This document shows positions 60,225 through 64,000 of a stretch of DNA of 64,000 bases, piece by piece (position 1 is the stretch's first letter; every line of letters begins with the position of its first letter). Under the pieces are notes generated by a model, which saw only the letters and a list, made by a program, of their open reading frames with translations, made no database searches and was not told the DNA's origin. This stretch comes from Elusimicrobiota bacterium (GTDB lineage Bacteria > Elusimicrobiota > Elusimicrobia > UBA1565 > UBA9628): positions 124,001-188,000 of the forward strand of contig JACRDP010000029.1 of the NCBI GenBank assembly GCA_016212855.1, in the 5' to 3' direction. The position numbers were made by a program, and so were the translations under genes.

Positions 60225-61280
60225 ATGACTCAAGCGCGCGTCCCCGCGTCGGTGGTGATCTCGCTCTCGGTTCACGCCGGGGCGCTGTTCCTCTTCATGG
60301 GCTTCGTCCATGAGGCTCCCAAGCACGCGGCGCAGATCGTCGAGGGCGTCGACCTCCTGATCGCGCCTTCCCGGCCCAGGGTCGAAGCGGCCAAGCCGGC
60401 GCTGTCGACGATGGACTTCCTCAAAATGGCTCTTCCTTCCACGCCGCGCCGCGCGCAGCTCGCGGCGGTCGACGTCAAGCTGGAGCGCAAGACGAAGCTT
60501 GCCGAGGCCCCCAAGCTCGAGGACGAAAAGCGGCGCGACCTAGCCCCGAAGCTGGAAGCCCTCGATCTCGCGCGCTCGCGCGTGTCCGCCGCGAAGATCG
60601 ACGCCGAGCCGATGAGCCGCCGCCGCGCCGCCCAGACCTTGGCCGCCTTGCCCAAGCTCGAGGAAGTCGGCCGCCGCCGCGTGAAGAACCTGCCCGAGGC
60701 GCTCGCTCTCGAGGACAAGCGCCGTGAAGCCACCACCTTGCTCGGCGGCGCGCTCGAGGCCCCGGCCCCGACCAGTCGACGCCAGGTCATGGCCGCGGCG
60801 GCGAAGCTCGAAGAGGCCCAGGAGCCCATCGCCCGGCCGTCGACGCGCAAGGGCTTCTCCGTCCTCCCCGAACAGCTCGAACTCAAACCCCGTCCCGACG
60901 CCGCGATGACCGTCCGTCCCGAGACGATCGGCGCCGCGCCCAAGCTCGAGCGCCGCCAGGCCGCGGCCGCGACCGAGGAGGGGCCCAAGAAAGGCGTGGA
61001 GATCGAGGGCCCTCTCAAAGACCGTCAGGTCACCGGCTCCGTCATCCCGCCCTTCCCCGATTGGGCGAAGACCCAGGGCATGATGGAGGCCGAGGTCGCC
61101 ATCCGCTTCACCGTCGGCCCCGAAGGCGCCGTGCTGCCGGGCATGCGTATCGAGCGCGGCTCCGGCTACGGGCGCCTCGACCGTCTGTGCATGGAATCGC
61201 TTCGCAGTTGGACGTTCGCCCCCGCGCCGGGTTCCGGCGCGCAATGGGGCATCATCACCTTCCGCTTCCTTTTGGAGTGA
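60225..61280 (+). CDS. TonB-family energy transducer with charged linker
   Basis: 351 residues. The N-terminal anchor is VVISLSVHAGALFLFMGFVH, with the His typical of TonB. The linker (about 45-255) is not Pro/Lys-rich as in TonB but built of repeated basic/acidic helical units such as APKLEDEKRRD, LPKLEEVGRRR and APKLERRQAA. The C-terminal TonB domain has IPPFPDWAKTQGMMEAEVAI, RIERGSGYGRLDRLCMESL and SWTFAP. It spans the periplasm and passes force to an outer-membrane partner. Confidence 0.88.
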   Translation: MTQARVPASVVISLSVHAGALFLFMGFVHEAPKHAAQIVEGVDLLIAPSRPRVEAAKPALSTMDFLKMALPSTPRRAQLAAVDVKLERKTKLAEAPKLEDEKRRDLAPKLEALDLARSRVSAAKIDAEPMSRRRAAQTLAALPKLEEVGRRRVKNLPEALALEDKRREATTLLGGALEAPAPTSRRQVMAAAAKLEEAQEPIARPSTRKGFSVLPEQLELKPRPDAAMTVRPETIGAAPKLERRQAAAATEEGPKKGVEIEGPLKDRQVTGSVIPPFPDWAKTQGMMEAEVAIRFTVGPEGAVLPGMRIERGSGYGRLDRLCMESLRSWTFAPAPGSGAQWGIITFRFLLE

Positions 61281-61282
61281 CC

Positions 61283-62233
61283 ATGAAAATCGCGATCGCC
61301 GTTCTCGTTCTCGCCGCCGCGGCCTCGGCCCAGACGCCGCCGACGCCGCCTGCCGCCGCGTCGAAGCCCGCCTCGGGCGGAATGCCCGCCGAGGTCGTCA
61401 TCAAGGCCGAGGGCGCCGGCTCCAAGCTCAACGACGCCAAGCCGCCGCTGAAGATCGAGGTGGACACCTTCGAGACGATCCGCCCGTCGCTCAAACCCGA
61501 TGAGAACCTCCTGCTGGCGGTCTCGCCGCTGACCGTCTCGTGGCGCCGCACCCATCCCGAAAGCCTGATGAACGACCGCGTGATCCAGCCCTGGCGCACG
61601 ACCTTCAGCCAACGCTCCGGCATCGGCTTCAAGATCAAGGAGCAGCTCGAGGCCTTGCTCGGCGGCAAGCTTGAGCAGAAGGAAGCGCGCAAATGGGGCT
61701 GGAGCCTCACGATCGCCGACGAGGAAGGCCGCGTGTTCCACAACTACTCGGGCTCCGGCGATCCGCCCGACGAGATGCTCTGGACCGGCCAGAACGAGCA
61801 GGGCGAATGGGTGCGCGCCGGCCGCTCGTACTCCGCCGTCTACACCTTCACCAGCCCCGACGGCTCGCCGCGCACGACCGTGGGCAAGCCGCTGCTGTTC
61901 AAGGGCATCGTTCATCAAGAGGATACGGGCCTGCACCTGAGCCTCGACTCCTCCGCTTTGTTCGGCACCAGCAAGAACGCGAGCGAACTCCAGGCTCCGG
62001 TCGGCCCCGATCTGCTGCGTTCCGCGGCAGATTTAATCAAGCGCAAGTACTCGGGTATTCCGATCGCCGTGCGCGTGTTCGCCAACACCAAGGAGCTCGG
62101 CGACTCCCAGGCCCGGTCCATCCAGGACTTCCTCCTGCGCGAGCTGATGGTCGCCGCGCGCCACGTCGGCGTCGACGCCAGCCGCGCGCCGTTCTCGGAT
62201 CAGCGCGTCGAGATCGTTCTCCTCAACCGCTGA
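61283..62233 (+). CDS. Periplasmic protein with possible OmpA-like C-terminus
   Basis: 316 residues with a signal peptide (AAAASAQT). The middle has beta-rich segments (LLLAVSPLTVSWRRTHPES, WGWSLTIADEEGRVFHNYSG) resembling an Ig-like or FlgD-like fold. The C-terminal 80 residues (IPIAVRVFANTKELGDSQAR, then FSDQRVEIVLLN) resemble a degenerate OmpA peptidoglycan-binding domain, in which D-x-x-x-S-x-x-R and RVEI are typical. It is the last gene of the motor operon, 2 bases after tonB, and may anchor the system to the cell wall. Confidence 0.65.
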   Translation: MKIAIAVLVLAAAASAQTPPTPPAAASKPASGGMPAEVVIKAEGAGSKLNDAKPPLKIEVDTFETIRPSLKPDENLLLAVSPLTVSWRRTHPESLMNDRVIQPWRTTFSQRSGIGFKIKEQLEALLGGKLEQKEARKWGWSLTIADEEGRVFHNYSGSGDPPDEMLWTGQNEQGEWVRAGRSYSAVYTFTSPDGSPRTTVGKPLLFKGIVHQEDTGLHLSLDSSALFGTSKNASELQAPVGPDLLRSAADLIKRKYSGIPIAVRVFANTKELGDSQARSIQDFLLRELMVAARHVGVDASRAPFSDQRVEIVLLNR

Positions 62234-62308
62234 CGGACGCTGAGCCGGGCTGAAAAAAAGGCCCCGAAATAGGCCCCCGAGCCCTGTCAACGCATGGGGG
62301 GACTTTGC

Positions 62309-62314
62309 TATTTA
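62309..62314 (+). promoter_or_regulatory. -10-like box 6 bases before ppdK
   Basis: TATTTA, with the ATG at 62321 after 6 bases. A TGTCAA 18 bases upstream is a weak -35. The same leaderless spacing is seen at other operon starts in this window. Confidence 0.35.
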
Positions 62315-62320
62315 TCGTGT

Positions 62321-64000
62321 ATGGCCAAAACCATCTACAGCTTCGGGGAACTGTCGGATGTGCGGGCGGTGTCGCGGCTGGACCGCGACGCGGCGCGAGA
62401 ACTGCTCGGCGGCAAGGGCGCGGGGCTTTTCGAGATGTCGCGCATCGGCCTGCCGGTGCCTCCCGGCTTCACGGTCACGACCGACGTGTGCCGCGCCTAC
62501 TACGCGCGCAAAGCGGAGAAAGGCCTCACGCGCCACTCGATGCGCCACCCCGCCCGCTCGGACAAGTCGATCGGCCGCGAGGTGGTCGGCGAGTTTCTCT
62601 CCGCGGTGAAAAAGCTCGAGAAATCCACGGGCCGCCGCTTCGGCGAGGTGAAGAACCCGCTGCTCGTCTCCGTGCGTTCCGGCTCGAAATTCTCGATGCC
62701 CGGCATGATGGACACCATCCTCAATCTCGGCCTCAATGACAAGACCGTGCGCGGCCTCGAGGCGCAGACGGGCAACCCGCGCTTCGCGTGGGACTGCTAC
62801 CGCCGCTTCATCGCCATGTTCGGCAACGTGGTCAAGGGCATCGACAAAGATCACTTCGAAGCGGCTCTGCGCCAGGTGAAGGCCCGCGCCGACGTGCAAA
62901 GCGACGCGGACCTCTCGACGCAGTCCCTGCAGAAGCTGGTCGCCATTTTCCAGGACATTTATAAGGAGCACGCGGGCTTCCCGTTCCCGCAGGAGCCCGG
63001 CGACCAGTTGCGTCTCGCGGTGACGTCCGTATTCGAGTCGTGGAACAACCCGCGCGCGATCGCCTACCGCAAGCTCAACCGGATTCCCGACGATCTCGGC
63101 ACGGCCTGCACGGTCCAGGCCATGGTCTTCGGCAACATGGGCGCGGATTGCGCCACGGGCGTGGGGTTCACCCGCGATCCCGGGACCGGCGAGCGGCGCT
63201 TCTACGGGGAGTTTCTCGTGAACGCCCAGGGCGAGGACGTCGTGGCCGGCATCCGCACGCCCCGCCCGCTCGCCGAGTTGCGCGCGGAAATGCCCAAGAC
63301 CTACAAGCGCCTGCGCGACATCTCCGCTAAGCTCGAGAAGCACTACGGCGACGTGCAGGACATGGAGTTTACGATCGAGAAGGGGCGGCTGTTCATGCTG
63401 CAGACACGCACAGGTAAACGATCGGCCATGGCCGCAATTCGTATCGCCGTTGACATGGTGGAGGAGGGCCTCATCACTCCCGACCAGGCCGTGATGCGGG
63501 TGACTCCGGATCAACTCGATGAGCTGCTCCGGCCCGTTTTCGAGGACAGCGCCTCGGCCAAGGCTCAGGTGTTGGCCAAAGGCCTTCCCGCCGGCCCCGG
63601 CGCCGCCACCGGCCGCGTGTGCTTCTCGGCCGACAAGGCCGTCGCGGAAGCGAAGAAGGGCCCGGTCATTTTGGTTCGCCCCGAAACCAATCCCGACGAC
63701 ATCCATGGCATGGCTGCCGCCGAGGGCATCCTGACCGCCACCGGCGGCATGACCAGCCACGCCGCCGTCGTCGGACGCGGCATGGGCAAGGTGTGCGTCG
63801 TCGGCTGCGGCGAGCTCGACTCGCTCGGGCTCAAGGAGGGGGACTGGATCTCCCTGGATGGCTTTAAAGGCCGCGTGCTCGCGGGCCGCGTAGAGACCCA
63901 GCCCTCGGAGATCTTGGAAGTTCTCTTGGGCAAGCGCCCTGCCGCCAAGTCCGAGCTGTACCGACGCTACAAGACCTTCATGATCTGGGCCGACGCCGCG
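62321..64000 (+). CDS. ppdK: Pyruvate, phosphate dikinase, 3' end outside the window
   Basis: 560 codons are open to the window edge; the family is about 870-900 residues, so the C-terminal PEP/pyruvate barrel is missing only because of the cut. The N-terminal nucleotide domain shows LLGGKGAGLFEMSRIGLPVP, then VSVRSGSKFSMPGMMDTILN and GVGFTRDPGTGERRFYGEFL. The phospho-histidine domain has TGGMTSHAAVVGRGMGK with His480. The enzyme interconverts PEP + AMP + PPi and pyruvate + ATP + Pi, either for gluconeogenesis or PPi-based glycolysis. Confidence 0.95.
   Translation, partial: MAKTIYSFGELSDVRAVSRLDRDAARELLGGKGAGLFEMSRIGLPVPPGFTVTTDVCRAYYARKAEKGLTRHSMRHPARSDKSIGREVVGEFLSAVKKLEKSTGRRFGEVKNPLLVSVRSGSKFSMPGMMDTILNLGLNDKTVRGLEAQTGNPRFAWDCYRRFIAMFGNVVKGIDKDHFEAALRQVKARADVQSDADLSTQSLQKLVAIFQDIYKEHAGFPFPQEPGDQLRLAVTSVFESWNNPRAIAYRKLNRIPDDLGTACTVQAMVFGNMGADCATGVGFTRDPGTGERRFYGEFLVNAQGEDVVAGIRTPRPLAELRAEMPKTYKRLRDISAKLEKHYGDVQDMEFTIEKGRLFMLQTRTGKRSAMAAIRIAVDMVEEGLITPDQAVMRVTPDQLDELLRPVFEDSASAKAQVLAKGLPAGPGAATGRVCFSADKAVAEAKKGPVILVRPETNPDDIHGMAAAEGILTATGGMTSHAAVVGRGMGKVCVVGCGELDSLGLKEGDWISLDGFKGRVLAGRVETQPSEILEVLLGKRPAAKSELYRRYKTFMIWADAA

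Noticed and set aside
62312-63760. 482-residue minus-strand open frame at the right end
   Set aside because: The plus strand encodes pyruvate phosphate dikinase through the window edge; the minus frame is its shadow.

Overview
The window reads as one contig from a high-GC, diderm (Gram-negative-type) bacterium. It encodes a TonB/ExbB/ExbD module, several lipobox proteins, a SurA-type periplasmic protein and LspA. The GC-rich codon use, the many secreted proteins of unknown function and the mix of housekeeping genes remind me of uncultured lineages such as Elusimicrobiota. That placement is a guess from gene style and is not demonstrated by the sequence. Genes are dense on both strands, and operons commonly use 4-base start/stop overlaps (ATGA, GTGA, TTGA).

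Layout. 0-15.4 kb: a cut ferritin-like gene, secreted or lipoprotein unknowns, a fatty-acid hydroxylase-like protein, tRNA-Arg, a GH75 chitosanase-like protein with a long Gly/Ala/Ser linker, an ABC-F ATPase, an ankyrin lipoprotein, an SPFH protein, alaS with a small partner, a dienelactone-hydrolase-like enzyme coupled to a BaiN/HI0933-type flavoprotein, and a YchJ/SEC-C protein. 15.4-17.4 kb: an 81-bp inverted repeat and a secreted HD-domain protein. 17.4-23.7 kb: one long plus-strand operon (M23 peptidase, bactofilin, SurA-N protein, PfkB kinase, ABC ATPase and permease, divergent polysaccharide deacetylase). 24-29.4 kb: tRNA-Leu, two hotdog dehydratase-like genes (one a tandem double hotdog), an mscL remnant, a receiver-thioesterase fusion, an AI-2E-type permease and a cNMP-binding protein. 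29.4-42.9 kb: ileS-lspA, ankyrin and glycine-zipper secreted proteins, an RlmD-type methyltransferase, a metalloprotease-like pair behind a candidate small RNA, a PAP2-like protein and gabT.

42.96-45.68 kb holds one gene of visibly lower GC: an Mrr-like nuclease domain, a coiled coil and a NACHT NTPase, which I read as a horizontally acquired anti-phage-type STAND protein. 45.7-53.4 kb: a metallopeptidase lipoprotein, copA, queF, a GT-C-type membrane protein, a metallophosphoesterase and secreted unknowns. 53.4-64 kb: tRNA-Val, thrS without a TGS domain, then a TPR/ExbB/ExbD/ExbD/TonB/OmpA-like envelope-motor operon, and the start of ppdK, which runs off the window.

A property that recurs across the window is a -10-like hexamer placed 6-7 nt before the start codon, in several cases with a good -35 box 17 nt further upstream. 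This indicates that many first genes of operons are transcribed as leaderless or nearly leaderless mRNAs, and it helped choose several starts. All functional calls rest on motif recognition by eye; no database search was run.
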